A stretch of DNA of 64,000 nt from Crossiella sp. S99.2 (GTDB lineage: Bacteria; Actinomycetota; Actinomycetes; Mycobacteriales; Pseudonocardiaceae), in contig NZ_JALMDK010000002.1 of the NCBI RefSeq assembly GCF_023094165.1, positions 695,541 to 759,540 on the forward strand. Reading direction: 5' to 3'. This document shows positions 35,642 to 44,660 of this stretch, one piece after another. A program made the translations under genes and the position numbers. The notes beneath the pieces are model-generated. The model was not told where the DNA came from. It made no database searches and saw only the letters and a program-made list of their open reading frames with translations. How positions within the stretch are numbered: position 1 is the stretch's first letter; every line of letters starts with the position of its first letter.

Positions 35642-36865
35642 TTAGTTCTCGTCGAAGTACGCCTCGGCGGCGCGGCGGATTTGTGCGAGTCGCTTCGACA
35701 CGGCGCTGTGGTTGGCGTAGCCGAGCACCTCGGCGATCTCGGTCTTGCTGGTGACACCACTGTTAAGCAGCACGACGATCTGCCGGTTCCGGGCATCCAG
35801 CAGCGTGAGGAAGTCGTTGGTGACCAGGTTGCCCAGCACCTCGCTCTCCAGCCCCTGGACGGGGACGGTGTCGGTCAGCTCGACGAACCTCACCGTCACC
35901 TTGCGCCGCTTCCCGTGCAGCTTGCGTTCGAAGTCTTCGCGCGCGTACGACCAGTGGCTGGAGAAGTCGTCCTCGACCCGGTGGGAGCGGACCGCGTCGA
36001 GGATGCCGCGCAGCCGGCCGGTCCGGTCGGCGGCCTCCACGGTCTCGGCCACGGCGTCGCGGGCATCGTCCTCGCCAAACCACACTTGTCCGCCCATCCG
36101 CGGGTTGCCGGCCACGGCCCCGGCGAGCACGCTGCCGTCCTCCAAGGTGACCGGGCCGGGCGTCTTACCCTTGTCGACCTCGGGAAAGTCCCGTAGGCGC
36201 TCTTGGATGGTGGCGGTGACCGCGGGCACCCAGAAGTCCAGGTTGTGAGCCAGCAGCCGGATCGGGTCGTCGGTCGAGAACGCCTTCATCTTCGACCCTG
36301 ACACCAGCTGCGGCCACACCGTCCACGCCCAGGCACGGGCCAACCGGGCCTCGAAATCGGGTGGCAGGAAGTCGTCGATGCCCGCCCAGTCGGCCATGAA
36401 CGGCCACTGGCCGCCACGCAGCACCGGCAGTCCGAACATGTCCAGCACGCGCTTGGGCAGCAGGTGGAACAGCGGCGCGTACTCGAAATACCGCGCCCTT
36501 GTCCGGGGCACGAACGTAACGTTGACGTCGCCGAGGTCGGCGATCTTCGCCATCGGCTTCGGCAGGTCGTCCAGGTCGAAGAAGCGCCGCCGGAACTGGG
36601 CCGCCTCCCACAGCATGTTCCACTGCGCGAGTGCGACGACCTCCCGGTCCGAGGGGTGGGACATCGAGAGCGTCGCGTACTCCGGCGGAGCCGGTTCGAG
36701 CGGGCGGGCCACGCCGCCGAAAATGAATGCGGCCGAGATGTTCCGCATGGACGGGAACTCCTCCTGAGTGGCCTCGGCCTCGGGGAGGAACACGTCATCG
36801 CGGCGCCACGCCAGCACCTCGGCCGGGGTCGGCTCGTGCTCGTCTCGCGCCTCACCGTCCGCCAT
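35642..36865 (-). CDS. Hypothetical protein with C-terminal HTH
   Basis: 407 residues from ATG 36865, which has GGAG eight bases ahead; ATG 36910 is in frame but its GGAGGT abuts the start. The main body is soluble and rich in Trp, Arg and Asp (FLPPDFEARLARAWAWTVWP). The last 50 residues look like a sigma-region-4-type helix-turn-helix (TEIAEVLGYANHSAVSKRLA). Not recognised. It is convergent with the peptidase gene and stands alone. Confidence 0.65.
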   Translation of the reverse strand: MADGEARDEHEPTPAEVLAWRRDDVFLPEAEATQEEFPSMRNISAAFIFGGVARPLEPAPPEYATLSMSHPSDREVVALAQWNMLWEAAQFRRRFFDLDDLPKPMAKIADLGDVNVTFVPRTRARYFEYAPLFHLLPKRVLDMFGLPVLRGGQWPFMADWAGIDDFLPPDFEARLARAWAWTVWPQLVSGSKMKAFSTDDPIRLLAHNLDFWVPAVTATIQERLRDFPEVDKGKTPGPVTLEDGSVLAGAVAGNPRMGGQVWFGEDDARDAVAETVEAADRTGRLRGILDAVRSHRVEDDFSSHWSYAREDFERKLHGKRRKVTVRFVELTDTVPVQGLESEVLGNLVTNDFLTLLDARNRQIVVLLNSGVTSKTEIAEVLGYANHSAVSKRLAQIRRAAEAYFDEN

Positions 36866-37085
36866 CTGCCGCTCCACGCTGTGACTGTTCCGCTCGTCGA
36901 TCTGAGTCATACCTCCATCACGACAGTCTCCACCGGATTCGTTCCGGACGCGCCCGGCCAAGTGCTCCTCGCCCCGGCGCGACCGACAACGACAGGCCAT
37001 TACCTGTGGTACAAACGCACGGCGGGGAGCCGCCGGATTCCACGCGAGTCGAACACATGTGCGAGCACGGTGGTAGTTTGCCGAC

Positions 37086-37400
37086 GTGACTTCGCTGCCT
37101 TCAGCCGCCGCGCCGGACGGTGCATTGCGCTACCGAGTCGATCAGAGCGGCACGACGATCGCCGTCCTTCCTGCCACCTGCAAAGGCGCGCGGCACAACG
37201 TCATACCCGGAGTCAGCAGGGTGATCTTCGCCGGAGGCGAGGTCTGCGTGCACTGCCCTGCCTGTGCAGCAACGCCCGGAGTCGATGCGAGTTGGCGCTT
37301 GACCAGCAATCGCCCAAGCCCCGACCGTGCCGAACTGGACGACGAACCCTATGGCGACCTCATCCTCCGCCGCGTGCGGATCGCGGCCAGCGCGAGGTAG
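37086..37400 (+). CDS. Small hypothetical protein with Cys cluster
   Basis: 104 residues from GTG 37086, no strong ribosome site. It contains a Cys (PATCKGARHN) and the cluster CVHCPACAATPG, which could bind zinc. A basic beta-strand end (DLILRRVRIAA) follows. Function unknown. Divergent from the HTH gene at 35642-36865. Confidence 0.45.
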   Translation: MTSLPSAAAPDGALRYRVDQSGTTIAVLPATCKGARHNVIPGVSRVIFAGGEVCVHCPACAATPGVDASWRLTSNRPSPDRAELDDEPYGDLILRRVRIAASAR

Positions 37401-37483
37401 GGCTGGTGCGCCGTGATCAACAGCCCGTTCACGCACTGGGAGGGCGATGACATCCACGGGGACGCCGGCCGATCCTCACGTCG

Positions 37484-37723
37484 GTGTGGGTGAACCTGGA
37501 CATCCTCTTCCTCCGCCCGGCGGATGCACCACGGCACGTCATCGTGACCGGCCTGGACCTCACCGGTGTGGTGCCAGGACGACTTCATGGCCGCTTCCCC
37601 AGTGTGGAGGGCGACTGGTACGGGATCGTCAACTACGAGATCGGCTACGCCGACGGCCGCCGCGACAAGCTGCACCTGGTCGACCAGTTCGTGCCGTTCA
37701 CCGCGCTGCGCGAGCGCCGGTAG
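37484..37723 (+). CDS. Small hypothetical protein
   Basis: 79 residues. Beta-rich with LHGRFPSVEGDWYGIVNYEI and a polar end. GTG 37484; no clear ribosome site and other starts are possible. Coding character is moderate: hydrophobic alternation and a sensible stop, but no family is recognised. Confidence 0.4.
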   Translation: MWVNLDILFLRPADAPRHVIVTGLDLTGVVPGRLHGRFPSVEGDWYGIVNYEIGYADGRRDKLHLVDQFVPFTALRERR

Positions 37724-37928
37724 CTCGCACGTGCCACCTCCTACACGGAGCCTGTGATCGTCGAGTCTCCCGATATACTCATGCACGGCGGTCACGCCCG
37801 CCCGACTCCGAGCCGGAACGCCCACGCCGCAGCCGGCAACCGAGGACAAGCCGTCTCCGACGCAGCGTGGACCTGATGTTGCCTGCTGACCTCGTGGGGC
37901 GGCGTGGGAGTCCCATTGGGAGTCCGTG

Positions 37929-38465
37929 ATGAGCAAATCCAGAAGAGCTCGTACCCGAGCAGTGCGGCAGCGTATGTCCGAATCCGGCGCGAGCTACGCG
38001 CGCGCTGCTCGTGAGGTAGGCGACCCTCGCCAGCAGCCTGCGCTGAGCCGTACCGACTTGGTCCGCGCCCACATTCGAGCGTTGTTGTCCGGGCAAGGCC
38101 AGGATACGCAGCAACGAGACGCTGAGATCCAGGCGTTGGAGGCTAGAGGACATCGCATTGTTGATGGCGGGCAGACCGGGCCGGACTCATGGGAGATCCT
38201 CGACTGGCGCACCGGTGAACAACTAGCTCACGGCGACGATGGCCTTGAAGGTTACGACGCGACGACCGACCGCCTCGATCCCGATGGCACGTGGATCCAC
38301 ATCGACCAGATCGAGTCGGAGCCTGGACCCCGCCCCGTGACCGCAGGCATCCCCGACAGCCTGAGTGAGGTGCTGGACGACTGGATCTCCTTGCAGAGCA
38401 CGCCCGACGAGGAGATCGCGGATTTCATCGGCTGGTCGGTGGACAGGGTTCGCGACCACAGGTGA
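37929..38465 (+). CDS. Hypothetical protein
   Basis: 178 residues from ATG 37929 with GGGAG seven bases ahead. A basic N-terminus (KSRRARTRAVRQRMSESGAS) resembles proteins that start with an RNA- or DNA-binding tail. The middle is acidic (HGDDGLEGYDATTDRLDPDG). The end has WISLQSTPDEEIADFIGWSV. No domain recognised. Convergent with the dehydrogenase gene. Confidence 0.55.
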   Translation: MSKSRRARTRAVRQRMSESGASYARAAREVGDPRQQPALSRTDLVRAHIRALLSGQGQDTQQRDAEIQALEARGHRIVDGGQTGPDSWEILDWRTGEQLAHGDDGLEGYDATTDRLDPDGTWIHIDQIESEPGPRPVTAGIPDSLSEVLDDWISLQSTPDEEIADFIGWSVDRVRDHR

Positions 38466-38650
38466 CCGTGATCAGGGCTAACCCGCAGTAGGGCCAGAGC
38501 CATCTAACACACGGACCGCAGAACATAGTCGATCTGGTCACCTGGTGCGGGGCCATTCGTCACGCCCAGGTGACCGTCACGGATGCGCTGCCCTGTGATC
38601 CGCAGTTTCGGGCGCCGGCCGTCGCAACGGCGAGGTTCTGACGGTGTGCG

Positions 38651-39358
38651 TCACCATTCCAAAGGCTCGCGATCGTAGAAGAATCCGCCAGTGGGGCCGT
38701 CGTCGGGCAGCGTGGCGAGCCAGACAGGCGTGTCGGCACCCTGCTCGACGCTGCGTGGAGCGTTCGGGCCACCAAGGTCGGTGCGGACCCAACCGGGCGA
38801 GGCTGAATTGACCAGCACCCCGGTGCCGGCGAGCTCCGCGGCGAGGACTCGTGTCACGGCGTTGAGGGCGGCCTTGGAGACGCGGTAGGCGGGCTCGGTG
38901 GGCCGGGTCATGTGATGCAGGGAGCCGAGCGTGCTGGACAGGTTGACGATCCGGCCGTACCCGGCGGCTCGCATCGCGGGAATCACGGCCTCGGCGCATT
39001 GCCAGGCACCAAGTACGTTCACCTGCCAGACGCGGGAGACCAGCTCGAGGTCGATCTGCGACGGCTGCTGATCGCCGTCGCTGATCCCGGCGTTGTTCAC
39101 GAGGACGTCGATCCGGCCATGCTGGTCGAGGGTGTGCTGAACCGCTGCGGTGATGGTGTCAGGCTTCGCCACGTCGAGATGCATGCCGGAGGCAGCCCAC
39201 CCTCGGGCCATGAGGTCGGTCGCGGTCCGGTTCGCTTGCGCGACGTCGCGGGCGGTGGCGACCACGTGGATACCCCGTTCGGCGAGCTGTCCGGCTATGG
39301 CGTAGCCGATACCCCGGTTCGCGCCCGTTACGAGCGCGACCCTGTGAGAGCTGTGCAT
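38651..39358 (-). CDS. Short-chain dehydrogenase/reductase
   Basis: 235-residue classical SDR using NAD(P). The dinucleotide motif TGANRGIG is at 11-18, NNAG at 88-91, the catalytic Ser at 141/142 and Tyr158-x3-Lys162 in YRVSK. The end FFYDREPLEW closes the substrate pocket region. Substrate cannot be told. It starts three bases after the stop of the XRE-TPR regulator, so the two are one operon and the regulator may control it. Confidence 0.85.
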   Translation of the reverse strand: MHSSHRVALVTGANRGIGYAIAGQLAERGIHVVATARDVAQANRTATDLMARGWAASGMHLDVAKPDTITAAVQHTLDQHGRIDVLVNNAGISDGDQQPSQIDLELVSRVWQVNVLGAWQCAEAVIPAMRAAGYGRIVNLSSTLGSLHHMTRPTEPAYRVSKAALNAVTRVLAAELAGTGVLVNSASPGWVRTDLGGPNAPRSVEQGADTPVWLATLPDDGPTGGFFYDREPLEW

Positions 39359-39361
39359 TCG

Positions 39362-40768
39362 TTAGGCGGCCAGGTCGGCGAGCTGGAGGTCGAGTTTCTG
39401 GACCCGAGCGTCGCGGTCGTAGCGCGACATCGCGCGGCGCGCGATGTGAATGGTGTGGATGGAGCGCACCGAGCCAGTGTGGCCGGCGAGATCGGCCGCG
39501 GTGTGGAGGTCGTCGCAGGCGAGGTCGAGGTCGTTGGCGTGCAGGTGCGCTTCGGCGCTGCGGACGTGGTAGATCGTGCGGTCCCGGACGTATTGGGGGT
39601 TCATGGTGTTCAGCGCGTTGTCGATCAGCGGGCGGGCCTTGGCGGGCTGGCGGAGGTCGACCCAGCAGGCAGCGGCCTGCGCGGCGAGTTCGGACTCGTC
39701 GAAGAAGTAGATCCAGTCGGGTTCCGGTGTATGGGATGTGGTCGCGTCGAGCCGTCGCTCGGCATCGTTGAGTGCGCGACCGCAGGCTGCCGCGTCGCCC
39801 GCTTTCGCGTACGCCCGCGCCTTCCTGCTCGCCAGCAGTGCTCGAAGGCGCGGAGTGGCGGTGTGCTTGGTCTGGTCCTCGGCGGCGTCGATCAGGGCGA
39901 TGGCTTCCTGGTGGTGGCCGGTGAGCGTTGCCTGGAAGCTCATGCACGCCAGGACGTGCGCGCCGGTCAGGGAGTCGTTCGCGCTGGCCGAGGACCGCAG
40001 GGCCGCGACGTAGTAGGACTGGGCGGCGGCATGATGGGCAGCGTCGAAGTGTAGCCATCCGCACAGGCGGGCCGCCTCGGTGACGAGGCTGAAGAGCCGC
40101 TGCCCGGCGGCGGTGCTGTAGTCGGCGTGATCGGCGAGGCGAGTCAGCCAGTTGAATTCCGCGACCGCGAGCTGGTGGAGCTCGCGTCCGCCGAACTCGT
40201 CATCGAGCTGGCGAAGGTCTGCCAGCCGGTGGTCGAGCCGGTCCAGGACCGTGGCGGACAGGCGCGGGTCACGACGTTCGGGCAGCGCGCCCGTGGTCGA
40301 GGGAATGGCACCGGTCAGGGCTGAACCCCATCGGTCTGCCACACCAGCGAGCGCGGCACCCGTGATGATCAGGAACCCCCGGCGATCCATCGTGCCTCCC
40401 GCGACCTCGTGAAGAACCTGCATCGTCCCGGTGATCGACCAGGGTGGCTCCAGGACGCTGGCCTGCCCGGCTTGGTGCCAGTCCGGCCAGTTGAACGCAG
40501 CGGCTACCTCGTGCGCAACCTCAAGCTCGGACGTCCGGCCAGCGGGAGGACTGGCGAGTTGATCAGGACCGAGGAGGGTGGCGAGGGCGTCGTGGGACAA
40601 GTCCAGGGCCTTGGCGAGGTCGGGTTGGTTCCACGGCTGCGGTGTGCCGGTGCCGCGCTCCCAGCGACCTACCGTGGATCGTTCGAGCCCGAGGCGCTCG
40701 GCCAGCGTGTCCTGGGTGAAACCCATCGCCGCGCGGCGCCGTGCCAGGCCATCTCGTCGTGCTGCCAT
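39362..40768 (-). CDS. XRE-type regulator with TPR-like C-terminus
   Basis: 468 residues from ATG 40768. N-terminal HTH: GFTQDTLAERLGLERSTVGR then WERGTGTPQPW, closely matching those of the genes at 51970, 53988 and 56303. A hydrophobic patch (FLIITGAALAGVADRW, about 130-145) looks like a twin-arginine-type remnant (MDRRGF), not a clear membrane segment. The remaining 300 residues are helical repeats. Such proteins are common in streptomycete-like genomes as local regulators. Operon with the dehydrogenase. Confidence 0.8.
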   Translation of the reverse strand: MAARRDGLARRRAAMGFTQDTLAERLGLERSTVGRWERGTGTPQPWNQPDLAKALDLSHDALATLLGPDQLASPPAGRTSELEVAHEVAAAFNWPDWHQAGQASVLEPPWSITGTMQVLHEVAGGTMDRRGFLIITGAALAGVADRWGSALTGAIPSTTGALPERRDPRLSATVLDRLDHRLADLRQLDDEFGGRELHQLAVAEFNWLTRLADHADYSTAAGQRLFSLVTEAARLCGWLHFDAAHHAAAQSYYVAALRSSASANDSLTGAHVLACMSFQATLTGHHQEAIALIDAAEDQTKHTATPRLRALLASRKARAYAKAGDAAACGRALNDAERRLDATTSHTPEPDWIYFFDESELAAQAAACWVDLRQPAKARPLIDNALNTMNPQYVRDRTIYHVRSAEAHLHANDLDLACDDLHTAADLAGHTGSVRSIHTIHIARRAMSRYDRDARVQKLDLQLADLAA

Positions 40769-41491
40769 GCTCGTCCCCGTCCGGCTAGACCGCCCTTGAT
40801 GTTCCCGTCGCAGTTTGGCCAGGTCAAGGCTAGGGCCACAAGATACCGAAAGTCCGACAGGCCGCTGGATCAACGGCGTCGCCGGAAACAGGCGCACGAG
40901 CTGCCTTTGTGTTCGTCGAGAAGCCTCACCGACTGTGGGGTGGCGTAGGTACCATTCGTTCACGCCTCCGAACGCGGCCGAGGAAATGTGCCTCCTAGGT
41001 GCCGCGGCGTCCGGGAACGCACGATCGAGAAGCCTGGTTACACACGGTGTCAACCCGCTTCACCCGATTGACGTAGACGCCGCTCGGCCAACGTCTGGGC
41101 AGGTCAGCGGGGGTGACGCTCCATCTGCGCCTCATCGCCGCCCCACAGCCGCTCTGGTCCGGTCCCTGTGGCGATCGTTTAGTTGATCGGTGTTCGCAGC
41201 CGCAACCACCAGCAGTTTTGGAACCGGCCACGGGCACCGCCTGGGTGGCGCCCCGAATGGTCACCGGGTGCCGATCGCGGACCGTTTTTGACGGCCTGCG
41301 GCGGACGACAAACGCCTCAACAAACCAAATAGGGACTCGCTGACTATTGGAGTAGATATGCTCTCCCAGCGATTCGCGACGCCCTGCGCGCCGCGATGCC
41401 CACAGACTCAGCTCGCTGTGCCGTGTTTGTTCGTGCAGCCGGTGTGTCGACGGGAATGGAGTAGGGACACCGCGCGAGGCGGTGCCGCACG
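40769..41491. other. Long intergenic region with a conserved-looking element
   Basis: 723 bp with no convincing gene. It lies between the leftward XRE-TPR gene and a rightward set of small genes. Bases 41101-41157 match 57704-57760 at 44 of 57 positions. Bases 41310-41360 are AT-rich and could hold a promoter for the rightward genes. Confidence 0.5.
41101..41157. repeat. 57-bp element, copy A
   Basis: Begins AGGTCAGCGGGGGTGACGCT and ends GCTCTGG. It aligns without gaps to 57704-57760 with 13 mismatches. Both copies lie upstream of a leftward XRE-TPR gene, 330 and 120 bases away. No known repeat or insertion sequence is recognised. Confidence 0.5.
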
Positions 41492-41860
41492 ATGAACACC
41501 GGACCCTGGTCCATCGCGTGCCGTGATGTCGCCGGCCGCGAGCGGATCCTGCGTGTTGTCGTGCGTGGCTCGGAGGTCGTGGTCGTGGCTCCCCCAGGGG
41601 AAGTCGCGGTACTCGACCGCACCGCCGCCGCCCAGTTCCGCTCCGCCGTCGCGCAAGCCACCGAGGTGGCGACCACACCCGCGCCAGGTGCACCTGGCCT
41701 CATCACGACAACCGGCATGGCGGGCACGGCGGAGCAGAACAACGGCGGTCTTCCCCCAACCGCCGAGGGGCGCCCTGCTCTGCCGTCATATCGCGGCGGG
41801 ACCACGACCCCGATACCTGGTCCCGCCGCGATCCCCGCCAACAGGGGTGAGGCCGGATGA
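41492..41860 (+). CDS. Small hypothetical protein
   Basis: 122 residues from ATG 41492. The first 55 residues are beta-rich (RERILRVVVRGSEVVVVAPP, then GEVAVLDRTAAAQFRSAVAQ); the rest is Thr/Pro/Gly-rich and likely disordered. It overlaps the next gene as ATGA. The beta part has echoes in the gene two places on (PGGRLARLTNAEAGQLRAAL). First of three overlapping small genes. Confidence 0.6.
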   Translation: MNTGPWSIACRDVAGRERILRVVVRGSEVVVVAPPGEVAVLDRTAAAQFRSAVAQATEVATTPAPGAPGLITTTGMAGTAEQNNGGLPPTAEGRPALPSYRGGTTTPIPGPAAIPANRGEAG

Positions 41861-42069
41861 TCGCCCTGGTCATCACGGCGAGCGCCGCGCTGGCTTTTGT
41901 CTGTTGCCTGCTGCGGCTGGCATGGCGACGTCGGCAGCAGACCGAATCCGCCTACGCCGGTTCGCATCGCCGCGCGCCACGCCAACCCCCGAACCAGGTC
42001 CTGCGGCACGCGATCGCCACGGCCGGAACACACGGCCTCGGCCTGATCAGAAAGCCCAACGGCACATGA
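41857..42069 (+). CDS. Small membrane protein
   Basis: 70 residues. One N-terminal membrane segment (LVITASAALAFVCCLLRLAW) is followed by a basic cytoplasmic tail. ATG 41857 overlaps the preceding stop and its own stop overlaps the next ATG (ATGA both times). Function unknown. Confidence 0.6.
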   Translation: MIALVITASAALAFVCCLLRLAWRRRQQTESAYAGSHRRAPRQPPNQVLRHAIATAGTHGLGLIRKPNGT

Positions 42070-42326
42070 GGCGGTCATGTCAGACCGTGCCCGCCGCGAC
42101 CTTGCTTCGTCGGCTGGGATGGCACCACCGCAAAGTCGACTGCCGCGACGGCGACGGCCAGCGGTCCGCGCTGCACCTACGGCGGCGCACTCCCGCGGAC
42201 GTCGAGATCGAGCTGCCCGGTGGACGGCTCGCCCGATTGACCAACGCCGAGGCCGGGCAGCTCCGGGCGGCACTGCGTGAGGTACTGCTCGCCGAGCACC
42301 CACCTCACCGAGCGGGGGCCGTCTAG
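42066..42326 (+). CDS. Small hypothetical protein
   Basis: 86 residues. Basic and His-rich front (RRLGWHHRKVDCRDGD), then ADVEIELPGGRLARLTNAEA and a helix GQLRAALREVLLAE. The second part resembles the first gene of this trio. ATG 42066 overlaps the previous stop as ATGA. A strong hairpin follows the stop by about 70 bases. Confidence 0.6.
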   Translation: MRRSCQTVPAATLLRRLGWHHRKVDCRDGDGQRSALHLRRRTPADVEIELPGGRLARLTNAEAGQLRAALREVLLAEHPPHRAGAV

Positions 42327-42394
42327 CCAGATGTTGAGGCCAGGCCGGATTTCTCGCCGTGCCTTCGGACGAGCGCGCGCCCGCGCCACCGACT

Positions 42395-42438
42395 GCGGCC
42401 GGGCGGAAGCGGTTCCACGACGCCTTCCGCCCGGCCGC
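42395..42438. terminator. Hairpin before the QueC-RT operon
   Basis: GCGGCCGGGCGGAAG at 42395-42409 pairs perfectly with 42424-42438, loop 14 bases. It lies after the three small genes and 35 bases before the first gene of the next operon. It could end the upstream transcript or act as a leader attenuator. Confidence 0.6.
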
Positions 42439-42473
42439 CACCAGCACCCATCGCTCTCGAGGAGGACCGACTC

Positions 42474-42956
42474 ATGACCGCCGTCATCGACCACCAATCC
42501 GCCCTGGCCGAGCAGCAACCCGACCAACGCGCGCGGGACTACAGCGACGTGTTTGCGTGGCCAACCACCATCGACAGCGCCACCGGCGACGTCCGCCTTC
42601 AACTCGGCACGAACGTCGACGCGCTGATCATGCGCGCCGGGTTCGCCGGGGAGGTCAACAACTTCCTTGCGCGCCACATGTTGCGCGCACCCATCATCGT
42701 GGTCCCCGGTGATCCCAGCGACTGGATCTTCCTCACCCAACCACGAACGACCATGCGCCAGTCGGCCTGGGACGACCTGGTGCGCATCCAGGTCGGCTGG
42801 AAACGGCGCGGTGACAGCATTCTGCTCCCCGCTTTGGACAACGTGGACGAAGGCGTGCGGTGGCTTGAACGACCGCAACCACACATGACCCTCCCGCCGT
42901 GGACCGCAGTGGTCGGCGCGGCCCGCTCAACGTCCTCGCTGTGCGGGACGTGGTGA
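42474..42956 (+). CDS. Hypothetical protein at head of the QueC-RT operon
   Basis: 160 residues from ATG 42474, with GAGGAGGA at 42459-42466. Mixed alpha/beta: VRLQLGTNVDALIMRAGFAG, HMLRAPIIVVPGDPSDWIFL and RRGDSILLPALDNVDEGVRW. No catalytic motif recognised. Its stop is two bases before the QueC start, so it is coupled to it and probably works in the same pathway. Confidence 0.6.
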   Translation: MTAVIDHQSALAEQQPDQRARDYSDVFAWPTTIDSATGDVRLQLGTNVDALIMRAGFAGEVNNFLARHMLRAPIIVVPGDPSDWIFLTQPRTTMRQSAWDDLVRIQVGWKRRGDSILLPALDNVDEGVRWLERPQPHMTLPPWTAVVGAARSTSSLCGTW

Positions 42957-42958
42957 AG

Positions 42959-43663
42959 ATGCCGATAGGCACTCTTGAACATCGGCACCCACGTCACGCC
43001 ATCGTGATCGCCTCCGGCGGGCTGGACTCCACCGTGCTGGCGTACTGGCTAGCCGCGCGCGGGGCCGAGCTGACGTTGTTGTCCTTCGACTACGGCCAAC
43101 GGCACCGAGTCGAACTGGAGCACGCGGCCGACATCGCGCGACTGCTCAACTGTCCACACGAGACAATTGAGCTCGCGATGCTCGGGCGGCTACTGGTCGG
43201 CTCGGCCCTGACCGACTCCAAGGTGTCGGTACCCGACGGGCACTACACCGACGAGTCGATGCGTGCCACGGTCGTCCCGAACCGCAACGCGATCATGCTC
43301 GACATCGCGGTCGCGGTGGCGATCGTGCGCAAGGCCGATGTGGTGGCGTTCGGCGCGCACGCCGGTGATCACGCCATCTACCCGGACTGCCGAACGGAGT
43401 TCGTCGAGCGGTTCACCCGGTCAGCCCGTACCGCCAACGAGGGGCTGCTGGTCGACGAGTTCGAGATCCTCGCGCCGTTTCTCACTCAGAGCAAGACCGA
43501 CATCGTCCGGGTCGGCGCGGCGCTGGGCGTTCCGTTCGAGCGGACGTGGTCGTGCTACCGAGGCGAGGCAGCGCACTGCGGCACGTGCGGAACGTGCACC
43601 GAACGCAAGGAAGCGTTCGTGCAGAGCGGCATTACCGACCCCACCAGCTACCGCTGCGCGTGA
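42959..43663 (+). CDS. queC: QueC-like 7-cyano-7-deazaguanine synthase
   Basis: 234 residues from ATG 42959. QueC turns 7-carboxy-7-deazaguanine into preQ0 with ATP and ammonia. The PP-loop SGGLDS is at 19-24 in IVIASGGLDSTVLAYWLAA. The zinc site near the C-terminus reads CYRGEAAHCGTCGTCTERKE with four Cys. VPNRNAIMLDIAVAVA and GAHAGDHAIYPDCR are also typical. QueD, QueE and FolE partners are not in the window. QueC-like enzymes also appear in the QatABCD and type IV CBASS defence systems, so a role beyond queuosine is possible. Next gene is the RT-like protein. Confidence 0.85.
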   Translation: MPIGTLEHRHPRHAIVIASGGLDSTVLAYWLAARGAELTLLSFDYGQRHRVELEHAADIARLLNCPHETIELAMLGRLLVGSALTDSKVSVPDGHYTDESMRATVVPNRNAIMLDIAVAVAIVRKADVVAFGAHAGDHAIYPDCRTEFVERFTRSARTANEGLLVDEFEILAPFLTQSKTDIVRVGAALGVPFERTWSCYRGEAAHCGTCGTCTERKEAFVQSGITDPTSYRCA

Positions 43664-43676
43664 AGAGGTGACGACG

Positions 43677-44657
43677 ATGACGGAGGCGGAACTCGGCTCA
43701 CCGACTGGGCCTGGGCGGGGCCGTCGTTCCCCGCGCCACGGCTCGCGCGTGTCGGGTTGCGAACCGGTACAGCGTGGCAAGGGGATCGTTCCTGCCGCCC
43801 AAGCGCCCAGCACAGTAGCGCAGCAGGCGGCAACCCCGCCAGCGCCCTCCGTCTCCGGACCGCAGTCACACTCGCTGATGTCCCAGCTGTCCGAGAGGCA
43901 CTTGCGTCGCGCGTTGCGTCAATGTGGCCGGCGAGCCTCGGCACCCGGTGCCGATGACATGACCTGGGGCCACCTTCGCCGCGAGGCCCGTGTGATGGTT
44001 CCACAGCTGGCCATCGAACTCGCGAGCGGAACGTGGCAGCCCGGACCGGTCCGCGACGTGCAGCTGCCCACCTACACCGGCAAACAGATGCACACCTTCA
44101 TCCCCACCGTGCGGGATCGACTGGTGCACCGCGCGCTGCGCAACGTCCTCGAACCGGTGCTGGAAGCGCGCGCCTTCCGCGATTGGGTGTCCGGATTCCG
44201 CCCGCGCCGCAACCGCATCACCTCCCTTCGCCAGGCCGCCGTTTATCACCAGGCGGACTTCCGATGGGTCGCCGATCTCGACGTCGCCTCGGTGTCCGAT
44301 GGCGCGACGGTCGACGAAGTCGTCGACTGGCACGCCGAGTACATCCACGACGGCACCTTCCTGGCCCTCTTGCGAACCGCGCTCGCCGCGATGCCGAGCC
44401 CGATCGCACCCGGCTCCGGCCTGGCACCCATGCTGATCAATCTCCGATTGTCCCAAGTGGACAAACGAGTCTCCGGGCTTCGAGTCGTCCGCTTCGCCGA
44501 CAACTATGTCGCCTTCGCCCGAACCCGCGAGGAAGCACAGGAGGCGTTCTACACCATCAGCGACGCACTCCTGCAGCTTCGGTTGCGGCCCAACGAGGCC
44601 AAGAGCCGCATCCGCGACGACGCCAACGTCGAAGACCTGTTCCTGATCGGCGGCTGA
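43677..44657 (+). CDS. Reverse-transcriptase-like protein with altered catalytic motif
   Basis: 326 residues from ATG 43677. Residues 1-68 are disordered. Then come hallmarks of group-II-intron-type RTs: SAPGADDMTWGHL (88-100), IPTVRDRLVHRALRNVLEPV (142-161), SGFRPRRN (172-179), a first catalytic Asp200 in VADLDVASV, and SGLAPMLINLRLSQVDKRV. The usual YADD is RFADNYVAF (272-280): Asp275 is kept, the second Asp is Asn276. No thumb, maturase or endonuclease part follows. It may have lost or changed polymerase activity. It sits between QueC and an FGE-fold gene, in close order, so it belongs to the operon rather than to an intron. Confidence 0.8.
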   Translation: MTEAELGSPTGPGRGRRSPRHGSRVSGCEPVQRGKGIVPAAQAPSTVAQQAATPPAPSVSGPQSHSLMSQLSERHLRRALRQCGRRASAPGADDMTWGHLRREARVMVPQLAIELASGTWQPGPVRDVQLPTYTGKQMHTFIPTVRDRLVHRALRNVLEPVLEARAFRDWVSGFRPRRNRITSLRQAAVYHQADFRWVADLDVASVSDGATVDEVVDWHAEYIHDGTFLALLRTALAAMPSPIAPGSGLAPMLINLRLSQVDKRVSGLRVVRFADNYVAFARTREEAQEAFYTISDALLQLRLRPNEAKSRIRDDANVEDLFLIGG

Positions 44658-44660
44658 GGC

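Noticed and set aside
40995..41693. Minus-strand frame across the intergenic region
   Set aside because: Arg/Ser/Pro-rich, crosses the start of a better + gene, and has no ribosome site.
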